Origin: Dictyobacter arantiisoli
GTDB taxonomy: Bacteria > Chloroflexota > Ktedonobacteria > Ktedonobacterales > Ktedonobacteraceae
Direction of reading: 5' to 3'
Assembly: GCF_008326305.1 (NCBI RefSeq)
Contig: NZ_BIXY01000066.1
Coordinates: forward strand, 1-39,480
Length of the DNA: 39,480 bases
In this document: positions 9,019-17,222 of the stretch, piece by piece
How the letters are laid out: every line of letters begins with the position of its first letter
Numbering within the stretch: the stretch's first letter is position 1
Made by a program: the position numbers and the translations under genes
The notes under the pieces: generated by a model
Told to the model about the DNA's origin: nothing
Seen by the model: only the letters and a program-made list of their open reading frames with translations
The model's database searches: none

Positions 9019-9278
9019 ATCAAATTTTCTACCATTACTTATCAGCATACTAGAAAAATGTTGTGACAAAGGTATCTGGTTCTTGATATACACAAGAGTA
9101 GACAGAGATTTATTTTTAAAGTAGGGAGTTCAGCAATGTTCTTTATGCTATTTTTATAGACATCAAAATACTTTATGATAAAGTAGATCCGTAATGAGTT
9201 CATACGAGAGAAAAGTAGAGGCTGTTTTTTGCTTCTTCTCCCAACGATTAAGTTGGATCTCATTTTGAGGAAGCTACG

Positions 9279-9800
9279 ATGGCAAATGATCAAGAACGCT
9301 ACTATAAATTGCCACTTGAGGCAATCATTGAAACGATGAGGATGCTGAGGGAAACGGGTATCCTGCAGACAACGGTTGCTTCCTTGCCGATGATCTCGAA
9401 AAAAAACTGTAAAGTACAGATCGCTCTGATAAGTGGAAAAATGGCTACGTGCGAAATCACCTCTTCTGAAGGGCAACCACTCCTTCAGGGGGAGGCCGCC
9501 CTGTATGCCTTACGTGGAAGTGGAGATTTGGAGTGGACGAATAGACGAGAGACTTCTTCCCAGGCGATGACAACGCAAACGATGCACATCGGGCAATCAT
9601 CGACGCGGGAGAGGCTCCCATGCCGCCGGGCTGAGATTACGGCGGCTCATTTACAAATGCTCACACACCTTCAACGACAAATCATTGCGCTGGCAGATGG
9701 GAAAACAAGCGTGGCAAAAATGGCGACCCTATCAGGTAGAGACGAACGGACAATCAAAAAAATGATCGACATCTTGCGAGAGAATCACTGGTTGTATTGA
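9279..9800 (+). CDS. Hypothetical protein with C-terminal winged-helix-like domain
   Basis: A 173-residue soluble protein, start supported by GAGGAAG eight bases upstream. Residues ~10-90 alternate strands and helices (LPLEAIIETMRMLRETGIL; KVQIALISGKMATCEI) in a way reminiscent of DUF4388-like regulatory domains; this is tentative. Residues ~120-173 (LQRQIIALADGKTSVAKMA, then RDERTIKKMIDILRENHWLY) look like a winged helix-turn-helix. It is followed after 37 bases by a membrane protein gene and then DUF2332, all co-directional, suggesting an operon. A role as a small regulator of that operon or partner of the membrane protein is inference. Confidence 0.7.
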   Translation: MANDQERYYKLPLEAIIETMRMLRETGILQTTVASLPMISKKNCKVQIALISGKMATCEITSSEGQPLLQGEAALYALRGSGDLEWTNRRETSSQAMTTQTMHIGQSSTRERLPCRRAEITAAHLQMLTHLQRQIIALADGKTSVAKMATLSGRDERTIKKMIDILRENHWLY

Positions 9801-9837
9801 CTCTTTCTCAGGAATATAGAAAAGGACGGGATGTGGT

Positions 9838-10890
9838 ATGGATAATTCATTTTCTTCTCAGGAATCATCCTTGATATATAAGGTCTTAGGAGAACATAAT
9901 TTTCAAGCACAAAAAGGGTTTTTCCCCTGGTGGTATCGTTTGACCTCGCCACCTGAACCTGAGCACGCTACCTTTCGACAACGAGAACTGGTACAACGCG
10001 GTCGCATTGCCAGTGCCCTGATGCTCTTTCTCGCATTTATTCTGCTCTTCGTTGGATTGGTTGCAATCATCGGCCCCAATAAGCAAATCGCCAATGTGCT
10101 GTATACTCTCTATCCAGCCATTGGCCTCTGTATCTTTCTCAACCGCCGTGGGTGGGTCAATATAGTGGGAATTGTCCTGACCCTGGGCATGATCGGGGGC
10201 ATGTGTATGACCCTGTTTACGACGGCGACACATGGAGGACTGGCTCCCAATGATACCTATATTCTCTTTCTTCTCTTTTTCGATATTCTCTTTATCGGGA
10301 CGATCTTGCCCGTCAATTATACCTTCCTTGCGGCTGCCCTCAATATTCTCATAAGTATCTATGCGCTCTCCTTCGCTCCACATACACGAGCGTTGAATGC
10401 AATGCTCCCCACGATGTACTTTTCGATGCTCTTTCGCCTGATCCAGATTAATGTGATTGTGCCAGCTGCGATATGGGTTCTGGTCAATATTGGTATCATT
10501 GCGATCAAACGTGCGGGACGAGCTGAGGAACTGGCACGCCTGCAACACGATATCGCCCAGCGCCTGCGCGAGGAGGCAGATAAACAAGAGGCATTGGAGA
10601 AGAGTATTGCCGATATTTCCAGAGTGCATGCCGCAGTCGCCAATGGAAATCTCAATGCGCGTGTTCAATTAACAAATACCAATGTTTTATGGAGCGTTGC
10701 TGGACAGCTCAATTTCCTGCTCTCGCGACACCAGAGAGCCATAGAAGAAATCAAGTCGTTGCAGAAAGAACTGCTCACCATCAAACAACAGGAGATCTCA
10801 TGGATGCAACAATCAAGCCCTTCTTCATTGCAACAACCATCAAAAAATCCCAACCAGATCCCGGACCCTAAAGGATTTCATCGGCGCTAA
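9838..10890 (+). CDS. Six-helix membrane protein with HAMP-like region and coiled coil
   Basis: A 350-residue protein. A soluble N-terminus (1-55) is followed by six predicted membrane helices (about 57-79, 84-101, 107-129, 141-160, 162-180, 205-224). After a charged coiled-coil stretch comes a HAMP-like segment at ~260-300 (ISRVHAAVANGNLNARV), then another coiled coil and a Gln/Ser/Pro-rich tail. This is the front half of a membrane sensor, but no kinase, cyclase or methyl-accepting output domain follows. The preceding winged-helix-like gene may be its output partner. AAAGGACGGG precedes ATG 9838; gaps to neighbours are 37 and 39 bases, so an operon is likely. Confidence 0.75.
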   Translation: MDNSFSSQESSLIYKVLGEHNFQAQKGFFPWWYRLTSPPEPEHATFRQRELVQRGRIASALMLFLAFILLFVGLVAIIGPNKQIANVLYTLYPAIGLCIFLNRRGWVNIVGIVLTLGMIGGMCMTLFTTATHGGLAPNDTYILFLLFFDILFIGTILPVNYTFLAAALNILISIYALSFAPHTRALNAMLPTMYFSMLFRLIQINVIVPAAIWVLVNIGIIAIKRAGRAEELARLQHDIAQRLREEADKQEALEKSIADISRVHAAVANGNLNARVQLTNTNVLWSVAGQLNFLLSRHQRAIEEIKSLQKELLTIKQQEISWMQQSSPSSLQQPSKNPNQIPDPKGFHRR

Positions 10891-10929
10891 TAAGACGTCA
10901 GTACTCATCGCAGAAAGGATGCTTCACAC

Positions 10930-12027
10930 ATGATTCAGTCGGATAACAGAAACCAATGGTTTGCTTTTGTAGCGCAAACCCTGAGTGCTTCTCCATTATA
11001 TAGCGCGCTTTTTGAGCGGCTTCAGGATGATCCCGTGCTGCTGGCGCTCTTTGGCCTGGTGGAGGCGAATCAACCGCCCCATGTCACCTTTTTCAGTGTC
11101 GTCAATTATCTCCTGTTCAAAGAGCCAGAACATCCACTGGCTCAGTACTATCCCTATCTGACCGCGCATCCCCGGCCTGCCGCAGAAGCCTATCCAGTGT
11201 TCCATGCGTTTTGCCTGGAACACATGGATCAATTGCGGACCCTGCTGCCAGTTACACGGCTTCAGACAAATGAGGTCACACGTGCCGCGAATCTGGTGCC
11301 CGCCTTTGCCAGCGTCTTTCAACAGGAACAGGAAGCAGGCAGATCCTTTGTGCTGGTAGAGATGGGGAGCAGCGCGGGCCTGAATTTGAATTGGCTCCAG
11401 TATGGCTATCACTATACTGCGAAGGATAACACTGCTCCGCCTATGGATTGGGGTAACGACGCTGCAGCAGTCCACATAGCCTGTGAGGTGAATGGAAAAC
11501 TTCCAGCGCTTCCAGCCCGCTCTGAGATACCTTCAATTATTTCTTGCCTGGGAATTGATCTGGCTCCCCTTTCTCTTTACAACAAAGACGATATCTTACA
11601 ACTTCGCTCCTGTATCTGGCCCGAAGAAAACTATAGATACAAGTTATTAGATGCAGCCATAGCCTTTGGACGCGCTGTTCCCATGCCCATGGTTGTTCAC
11701 AGAGGTGATGCATTAGAGCTTCTACCCATCATTATCAATACCCTCCCCGCGCACACGGCACTCTGTACCTGGCATACTTTTGCGTTAGCACAGGGGCCCT
11801 TACATGTGCGCGAAGGTATCGAGCGGATACTGGCAGAAGCCTCAAAAACACACCCTGTTTACGATATATCCATTGAAACTGATCCAGCACAGGAAAAATA
11901 TCGAGATCCGCAATTGAAAGTAAATAGCTATAAGAAAGGAGAACTGGTTACAAGCAGCGTATTAGCGGAGTGCTCGATCCATGGCAATTATATGAAGTGG
12001 CTTGCCACAAGCTCAAGCTCAAGCTAA
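10930..12027 (+). CDS. DUF2332 family protein
   Basis: A 365-residue cytosolic protein. The segment FVLVEMGSSAGLNLNWLQYGYHY (about 140-162) is the hallmark of DUF2332, together with N-terminal HYP-type spacing ASPLYSALFERLQDDP and the C-terminal part HTALCTWHTFALAQGP. The G-S-S-A-G-L-N-L motif resembles a Rossmann glycine loop, and a methyltransferase-like fold has been considered for the family, but no reaction is established. AAAGGA lies 10 bases before the ATG. It is the third gene of the 9.3-12.0 kb run. The C-terminus ends in a Ser run encoded by short AGCTCA repeats. Confidence 0.85.
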   Translation: MIQSDNRNQWFAFVAQTLSASPLYSALFERLQDDPVLLALFGLVEANQPPHVTFFSVVNYLLFKEPEHPLAQYYPYLTAHPRPAAEAYPVFHAFCLEHMDQLRTLLPVTRLQTNEVTRAANLVPAFASVFQQEQEAGRSFVLVEMGSSAGLNLNWLQYGYHYTAKDNTAPPMDWGNDAAAVHIACEVNGKLPALPARSEIPSIISCLGIDLAPLSLYNKDDILQLRSCIWPEENYRYKLLDAAIAFGRAVPMPMVVHRGDALELLPIIINTLPAHTALCTWHTFALAQGPLHVREGIERILAEASKTHPVYDISIETDPAQEKYRDPQLKVNSYKKGELVTSSVLAECSIHGNYMKWLATSSSSS

Positions 12028-12160
12028 GTGAAAAGACAACTCCCCTCTACTCGCGTTGGGTTGGGGGCTTCATCCAGGAACACCTGGAACCCTTACACGT
12101 TGTGAAGTGCAATAACAGATATAACGGATTAGAAAAGGTGTTCACGTAAAAGGAGCTATC

Positions 12161-13618
12161 ATGGATGAGTCTATCTTGCCTACATCTGAAGAAGTAGGAA
12201 TTGGAGTTGAAAAGGAACAGGGCGAAAATGCGCTTCCCCTGACCGTACCATCAGCTTCAAAAAATACAGAAGAGATTCCTGTCCTTTCTTCATTCCAGCA
12301 AACGGATCAGATTGATATAATTGGGAATGATCATGTAACGACTTCTCCACTGGTGGATGAGGACAGCGTTCCCGGCCATCCTCTGCGCAAAGTCATTACT
12401 GTCTCAGGCTTTGGTCTGGCAAGTCTGGTCGCCGGATCTAATGTGGCGATCAAGCAACTTCTGCTTCCACTTCAGATCAGTCTCCTTGCTCCGCATACGA
12501 TCAATACGTCATTCACGCTGGTGGCAACGATTGGTGCCCTGGCAGGCTTCATCGCAGCCCCACTGACAGGGGCGATAAGTGACCGTGTGATAACGCGCTG
12601 GGGTCGCCGTCGACCCTGTATTGCGCCAGGGATTGTGGTTGCGGTGCTTGGTCTCTGTGGCATGGCTATTGCGACCACCATTCCCTTCTTGCTTGTTGGC
12701 GAGATTCTGGCTCAGATCGGTATCGACATTGTGCTCTCGGCGGTGACTGCGTTGATCCCCGATCAGGTCCAGATAGCGCAGAAGCAGCGGAATTTGATTT
12801 CGTCGCTGAATGGCATTGGACCCAATGTGGGAGGAGTGATTGCTCTGCTGCTGATCACGACCTTTACCAATACCAGGATCGTCGCGCAAGGCTATTTCCT
12901 GCTGGCGCTTGTTTCGCTTGTGATTGTCGCACTATTCCTACCCGTTCCCAGGGAACCACTCGCGCAGGATCTCAAGGAAAAGGGATTGGAGGGACAAGCA
13001 CAGCAACGTTCACCATTTCGCATGCGTGAATTCTTCCAGCCGCTCCAATCCCGCGAGTTTTCCTTCGTCCTGCTCTCTCGTGTTCTTGTCTATTTAGCGT
13101 TTACCATTTTAGGTGCCTACACCCTTTTCTATTTGCGAGGGGTGCTCCATTTTTCAGCGAGCGAGGCAGCCCATGGGGTGACGACATTCCAATTGCTATC
13201 CACAGCCTGCCTGATAGTGACGGCGTTCCTGGCCGGTCGTCTGGCCCAGAGCATTGGACGCCTGAAACCCTTTGTGATCGGCGGAGCTATCCTGATGGCG
13301 GTTGGCCTCTTCCTGATTGTGGCTATCCATAGCTGGCCCGCGCTCATAGTGGCGGCCATTCTCTTTGGAAGTGGCTTTGGCCTCTATCTGGGCGTGGATA
13401 TTCTGCTGATCTTTCGCGTATCGCGCTCAGAAGCCAATCGCGGCATGCATGTCGGGATCATGTATACCGCCATTTTTCTTCCCTTGATCATCAGTCCACT
13501 GATCGGGGGATTTGTCCTGAATACATTTCATAACAACTTCTCGCTCCTCTTTGCGGTAGCAGCCAGCGTGAGTGTGCTGGCTGCCTTGATCCTGTTTCCT
13601 CTCAAAACGGTGAAATAG
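12161..13618 (+). CDS. MFS transporter
   Basis: A 485-residue inner-membrane transporter with about 12 helices after a ~75-residue polar N-terminal extension. The cytoplasmic loop between helices 2 and 3 carries the MFS motif GAISDRVITRWGRRRPC (about 135-151), similar to sugar/H+ MFS members. Substrate cannot be read; a sugar or drug is possible. AAAGGAG eight bases before ATG 12161 gives a strong start. It lies 133 bases after DUF2332, so it may have its own promoter. The long acidic N-terminus is unusual for MFS proteins. A hairpin at 13665-13693 probably ends transcription. Confidence 0.9.
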   Translation: MDESILPTSEEVGIGVEKEQGENALPLTVPSASKNTEEIPVLSSFQQTDQIDIIGNDHVTTSPLVDEDSVPGHPLRKVITVSGFGLASLVAGSNVAIKQLLLPLQISLLAPHTINTSFTLVATIGALAGFIAAPLTGAISDRVITRWGRRRPCIAPGIVVAVLGLCGMAIATTIPFLLVGEILAQIGIDIVLSAVTALIPDQVQIAQKQRNLISSLNGIGPNVGGVIALLLITTFTNTRIVAQGYFLLALVSLVIVALFLPVPREPLAQDLKEKGLEGQAQQRSPFRMREFFQPLQSREFSFVLLSRVLVYLAFTILGAYTLFYLRGVLHFSASEAAHGVTTFQLLSTACLIVTAFLAGRLAQSIGRLKPFVIGGAILMAVGLFLIVAIHSWPALIVAAILFGSGFGLYLGVDILLIFRVSRSEANRGMHVGIMYTAIFLPLIISPLIGGFVLNTFHNNFSLLFAVAASVSVLAALILFPLKTVK

Positions 13619-13664
13619 CAGGCAGGCGAATACCATATGACAAGAGATTAGTTGTTGCAACTCT

Positions 13665-13693
13665 GCCTGCATCCCTTTTCCAGGGATGCAGGC
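13665..13693. terminator. Bidirectional hairpin between convergent genes
   Basis: GCCTGCATCCC and GGGATGCAGGC form an 11-bp perfect stem with a 7-base loop, between the MFS gene (stop 13618) and the minus-strand small gene (stop 13697). There is no long T-tract on either strand, so it is a likely but not classical terminator. Confidence 0.5.
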
Positions 13694-13696
13694 GCG

Positions 13697-13885
13697 CTAG
13701 TGCTTGTTTGACTGCTCGTTGTTTGTATTCGTGGTGTTGTCACCTGTGTCCTGTCCAGGCTTCGGTGTAACGGGGATCTTATATTTGCTGCCGGTGATTT
13801 GTAGCTCTTTCTCCAGATTTGGATTGTCGATTACTTTTTTGACATATTCCTTCGCTCCCTCATCTTTTTTCTTTTTGTGTGCCAT
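13697..13885 (-). CDS. Small basic hypothetical protein
   Basis: A 62-residue protein starting MAHKKKKDEG and ending in an Asn/Thr/Gln-rich tail. It has no membrane segment or Cys. I chose ATG 13885 because AAGGA lies eight bases upstream; an in-frame ATG three codons earlier has none. The start lies inside the 3' end of the HAD-like gene in a different frame (55-base overlap), so the two are probably co-transcribed. I do not recognise a family; the Lys-rich N-terminus would allow nucleic-acid binding. Confidence 0.55.
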   Translation of the reverse strand: MAHKKKKDEGAKEYVKKVIDNPNLEKELQITGSKYKIPVTPKPGQDTGDNTTNTNNEQSNKH

Positions 13886-14574
13886 AAGCTGCATCCTTTT
13901 AATTCACATACAAACGCATCCGCATCCTTCCAAGAGTGAAGTGGGATTACCTTGAAAGGGATATCAAATGTTGCGCAGGGACCAGAGCCATATGCGCCAA
14001 GAATAAAGCGTTGTGACAATACTTCCTGCTCTTGATCTGCCAGGGTTTTAAACAAACAGATCATCTTCTCATACAAATCGTCAATCAGGACAATAATGTG
14101 CTGTGGAGATGCGATCAGCTTGCTGGCAATAAAGGCTAGCTTGCCCTCCGGCCCTTCACAAAAAGTGACGCGCTTATAATGAGGAAAGGATTTGTCCTGT
14201 AACCAGGCACGGGTAGCTTTTTTGACATCAGCGGTCCAGCGCTCATTCATGCCCCGACGGGCCGTACAGTATCCCGCCTGACCATGGGTAGCGAGGAGAT
14301 TGACGCCCTCAACAGCGTCACTGATCACGTTGGCGGAGCGCAACAATTGTGGATCAAGCACAACCACTTGCTTTAAAAAGTTATATTTGACCGGTCCAAC
14401 ACGACTTTTGAAGGCCACCATTTCAGGGAGGGCTTCAAATTCATCAATGGAATTGACTGTTTTCAACTGTTCTTTACTTAAATTGAGCTTAAAATAGTCA
14501 TCGTACGTCTGGAATAAGCTTTGCTGGTTTCCCCATGCCAGAGGACCATCGATATCGCACAACACTTCAACCAT
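13831..14574 (-). CDS. HAD-like hydrolase / nucleotidase-like protein
   Basis: A 247-residue soluble protein with HAD phosphatase motifs: motif I CDIDG (D7, D9), motif II Thr in CTARRG (T104), a candidate motif III Lys near K145, and motif IV IDD (D165, D166). The C-terminal ~50 residues are basic and not part of the fold. Overall it resembles 5'-nucleotidase-type or polynucleotide-phosphatase-like HADs, but the cap and substrate cannot be named. AAAGGAG eight bases upstream supports ATG 14574. It shares a transcript with the overlapping small gene downstream. Confidence 0.7.
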   Translation of the reverse strand: MVEVLCDIDGPLAWGNQQSLFQTYDDYFKLNLSKEQLKTVNSIDEFEALPEMVAFKSRVGPVKYNFLKQVVVLDPQLLRSANVISDAVEGVNLLATHGQAGYCTARRGMNERWTADVKKATRAWLQDKSFPHYKRVTFCEGPEGKLAFIASKLIASPQHIIVLIDDLYEKMICLFKTLADQEQEVLSQRFILGAYGSGPCATFDIPFKVIPLHSWKDADAFVCELKGCSLWHTKRKKMRERRNMSKK

Positions 14575-14889
14575 CTTCCTAACTCCTTTATTGCGATCCT
14601 TCAGGACATTCCAATGCTCATGCGCAGAGGCCGTACACCAGTTCCCACCCGTAGAGACGAGACGGGTGAGAATTGGGATATCCCGACCATCCTCTACATC
14701 CTTTGCTTCACATCAGACTGGCAGAACACTCGACTCCGAAAACTATACCATTGCGATATTTATAACACAATAAGCATACAATGATAATTTTCAGGAATTT
14801 CACTTCTGGGATAATGAAAGCTACAAGTTTAATCATAACCACCACCTGGAGGAGATTGTTTTTGATTACCATTTATACCAAGTTGAGCT

Positions 14890-15100
14890 CTAAGAGAGTG
14901 TCAGCCTCCCGTGGTCTCCACAGTCTCTGTGCATGAGTTTTCGCACCTGCGGTGCTCAAACAGATTTTTATTATGTGATGTAGAAAAGTTTCTTCGAACC
15001 TTTTCTACATCACATAATAAAAAGGGTGCAGGCGCGCACGCGCCTGCCAGCAGGTGAACAGCAAGATCCCGATGGTATTGGGGGGCTGACACACTCTTAG
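14890..15100. mobile_element. MITE-like element with 21-bp imperfect terminal inverted repeats
   Basis: The left end (14890-14910) and the reverse complement of the right end (15080-15100) agree at 19 of 21 positions (core GTGTCAGCC). TA lies just inside each outer base, which would fit a TA-targeting transposase such as IS630/Tc1, but this is tentative. The 211-bp element has no coding capacity and contains the multi-hairpin repeat at 14924-15072, so either the repeat was captured or it is the body of the MITE. Confidence 0.6.
14924..15072 (-). repeat. Multi-hairpin repeat, copy A
   Basis: About 149 bp matching 33460-33609 in inverted orientation. The centre is a 28-bp-arm palindrome (14965-14992 / 14996-15023, loop TTC, one mismatch). 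Flanking it are CAGGCGC/GCGCCTG with a 4-base loop and GCACC/GGTGC with a 3-base loop. Relative to copy B, stems are kept while loops differ, and one stem pair changes on both sides, which argues for selection on folding. No open frame of note. Confidence 0.8.
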
Positions 15101-15119
15101 ATAGTGTCAGCCCCCCAAT
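15077..15119. repeat. 16-bp-arm hairpin at the right MITE end
   Basis: ATTGGGGGGCTGACAC (15077-15092) and its exact complement (15104-15119) flank an 11-base loop. The second arm is an extra inverted copy of the MITE end, perhaps left by a second insertion or an abortive transposition. It could also act as a transcriptional barrier, though no T-tract follows. Confidence 0.7.
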
Positions 15120-15278
15120 AAGATTGCTGATGAAGGGCTGTCATGATGTTGATCGTTCACTGTGGATGGGGCCTTTCTCCAGGATGTAATGGGCAGTCAA
15201 AACAACGAGAAAGCATGCCAACATATCAATGTAGGCATGCTTTCCTGTGCATATGGAAAAGAGTTCGCTCGCTCTTAC

Positions 15279-16829
15279 CTATTTCCCGCCATGGACGATT
15301 TCGCCAGTGTTGGGATCCAGGAACAGGTGCTCGCTAGCACGGGGATCGGCAGCGAAATTGAACATGTTGTTCAGCGTACCAGCACGCGCATCGAACGACT
15401 GATCTCCGATACGACCAAGTTTCCAGTTGTCCTCGATAAAGCGCAGGATGGAGGATTGGTCGGTTACTGAATGATCAATGTAGTTCTTTTTAGCGTAAGG
15501 GGAGATGACCATCAACGGTAAGCGTGGACCGTAACCGCAACGATCCTCATAGGCACCAGCCTGGGCGGTCCCACACAATCCAGTCCCGGTCAGAGCGTCC
15601 GCACTACTGTTCGATTGGCTTACGATGGGTCCCAGGACATGATCATACCAACCATCCGAGTCGTCATAAGAAATGACAACCGCGGTGTTTTTCCAATCAG
15701 GGCTCTTCTGAAGCTGGTTGATCGTGGTGGTCAGGAAGGTTTGCTCATCCAGGGGATCTGAATAACCGGCATGTCCATCCTGGTACTCAGAAGCTTTTAG
15801 ATAGCTCACCGCTGGCATGTGACCATTGTTCACGGCGGTCCAGAAGTCCTGAAGATCGTATTGATGGTTGGCCTGATCGGTTTGACCGATCTTGCCGGGT
15901 GAAGAGGGCGCCAGGTGATGCGGGTTCGCGGTGGATTTGTAGTATTGGAATGGCTCGTGATGCGGGCTGTAGTCTCTTACAGCCACACCACCGATATTGG
16001 TGTGGGTTGTACCACAGGTTGCGACTCCATTAGTGGTGGCAGATGGTCTGAAACCACCCTGGAACCAGCCCCAGGTAATATTTTTTGCGTTCAGCAGATC
16101 ACCGACATTTTGCCCGGTCATCCCGGCAACATTGCCATTGGTGGCTGAACAGTCATCATATTGAGGATCAGCGTCGCCAATCATCGTACCATTGGTAACA
16201 CTGCTGAGCTGTGTAGCCGCGACAGCACCATGCGTCTGACCAGAGATCAGGTTTAGCGCACCAGGGGTTGATGGACCAAAGGTTGTGCCAAAGGAATTAT
16301 CGCTCAAGGCATAATGCTGAGCGTAGTTCCAGAGCCCGGTGACCGTGTTGCCATCATAGTAATTCATGACGATATTCTTATTGGGACAGGAACCACCACT
16401 ACCATACTGCACAAACTTGTCGGCCAAACCACTATCATAGGCCTTCTGCTCATCGGTATAACCATGGTCCTGGTCGCAGGTCAGCGCCTGTGAGCGATCC
16501 AGACGGCTGGGATTGGCAGCATTTGGATTATTGGTCAACAGGTTCTCGCTCAGACCATTTACGCTCGGCGTGCTCGCGCTGGCATGAAAGGCTGGCTCAC
16601 CCGCTGGATTGGTCGCATTCGGATAAGTACCAAAGTAGTGATCAAAAGAGACATTTTCCTGGAAGATAACGACAATATGTTGAATAGGCGTCGTTGTCGC
16701 TTTGTTCGCAGTGAGATCACTGCTAACCGGTGCCGATGCGAAAACACCGGAGGTTGCGAAGAGGGTAACAGCAATAATAGCAATCCCCAACGCAGCATAA
16801 ATAGAGGTTGTACGCCAGGTCTTTTTCAT
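15279..16829 (-). CDS. Secreted phosphoesterase (phospholipase C / acid phosphatase family)
   Basis: A 516-residue exported hydrolase. An N-terminal signal peptide (KKTWRTTSIYAALG, hydrophobic to ~30, ending near VFASA) precedes a phosphoesterase-family domain. The metal-site motif HIVVIFQENVSFDHYFG lies at ~51-67; the usual R after QEN is V here. Later motifs include FGPSTPGALNLISGQT and VVISYDDSDGWYDHV, the second metal-binding region. The family covers bacterial phospholipases C and acid phosphatases acting outside the membrane; the substrate class is unresolved. AAAGGA precedes ATG 16829. It is divergent from the glycoside hydrolase at 17223, so both could be induced together for nutrient scavenging. 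Confidence 0.9.
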   Translation of the reverse strand: MKKTWRTTSIYAALGIAIIAVTLFATSGVFASAPVSSDLTANKATTTPIQHIVVIFQENVSFDHYFGTYPNATNPAGEPAFHASASTPSVNGLSENLLTNNPNAANPSRLDRSQALTCDQDHGYTDEQKAYDSGLADKFVQYGSGGSCPNKNIVMNYYDGNTVTGLWNYAQHYALSDNSFGTTFGPSTPGALNLISGQTHGAVAATQLSSVTNGTMIGDADPQYDDCSATNGNVAGMTGQNVGDLLNAKNITWGWFQGGFRPSATTNGVATCGTTHTNIGGVAVRDYSPHHEPFQYYKSTANPHHLAPSSPGKIGQTDQANHQYDLQDFWTAVNNGHMPAVSYLKASEYQDGHAGYSDPLDEQTFLTTTINQLQKSPDWKNTAVVISYDDSDGWYDHVLGPIVSQSNSSADALTGTGLCGTAQAGAYEDRCGYGPRLPLMVISPYAKKNYIDHSVTDQSSILRFIEDNWKLGRIGDQSFDARAGTLNNMFNFAADPRASEHLFLDPNTGEIVHGGK

Positions 16830-16890
16830 ACGTTTCCTTTTTTCTTTATAAGAAGTGTAAAATCACAGAAATCTAAACAGTAAGTAGTAT

Positions 16891-16904
16891 AACAGTTCTC
16901 TGTT
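16891..16904. promoter_or_regulatory. Inverted repeat AACAG-TTCT-CTGTT upstream of the phosphoesterase gene
   Basis: Symmetric 5-bp half-sites 62 bases upstream of the phosphoesterase start, next to a minus-strand TATACT at 16886-16891. The place suits an operator, but no -35 box is clear and no binding protein is known. Confidence 0.3.
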
Positions 16905-16962
16905 AAAACAGTGCTAAATCTGTATTAATACTTCTTTATATTACTCTTATAAAAGAGAAGCA

Positions 16963-17098
16963 GGCTCTCTATCCTTCAGGGGGATTGAGAGGAGGGGGAG
17001 TTTGCGAGGGCACCTCGCGCTCCGTCATGGGCTGCCGCCCCTGCGCCCCGCTTTCACCCGTAAGGACGGAGAGCTGAGAAACTGGCTCTCTATCCTTC
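16963..17098. repeat. GC-rich insert flanked by 15-bp direct repeats
   Basis: GGCTCTCTATCCTTC occurs at 16963-16977 and 17084-17098, bracketing a GC-rich segment in AT-rich surroundings; a one-mismatch copy lies at 22806-22820. The insert includes GCGAGG-GCA-CCTCGC. This looks like another small dispersed repeat rather than a gene. Confidence 0.5.
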
Positions 17099-17126
17099 CA
17101 GGAGAGTAGCCATATTTTCTGGTTAT

Positions 17127-17156
17127 TTGATCTCTTTCTGCCTGTATTACTATAAT
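17127..17156 (+). promoter_or_regulatory. Promoter of the glycoside hydrolase gene
   Basis: TTGATC (17127-17132), an 18-base spacer and a perfect TATAAT (17151-17156). The gene starts at 17223, giving a leader of about 60 bases. Confidence 0.55.
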
Positions 17157-17222
17157 TGGAACAGGTAAACTCGGCTTTTTCTGGCATTTTTGTGCTTCAC
17201 GAGAATTCTAAAAGGAGATTTC

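Noticed and set aside
9042-9476. 144-codon minus frame opposite the 9279 gene
   Set aside because: Overlaps the start of a gene with a good ribosome binding site; sequence is low-quality and not family-like.
14901-15092. Frames across the hairpin repeats (also 33416-33700)
   Set aside because: Their similarity to each other comes from the repeat DNA; the palindromes explain them and no start signals exist.
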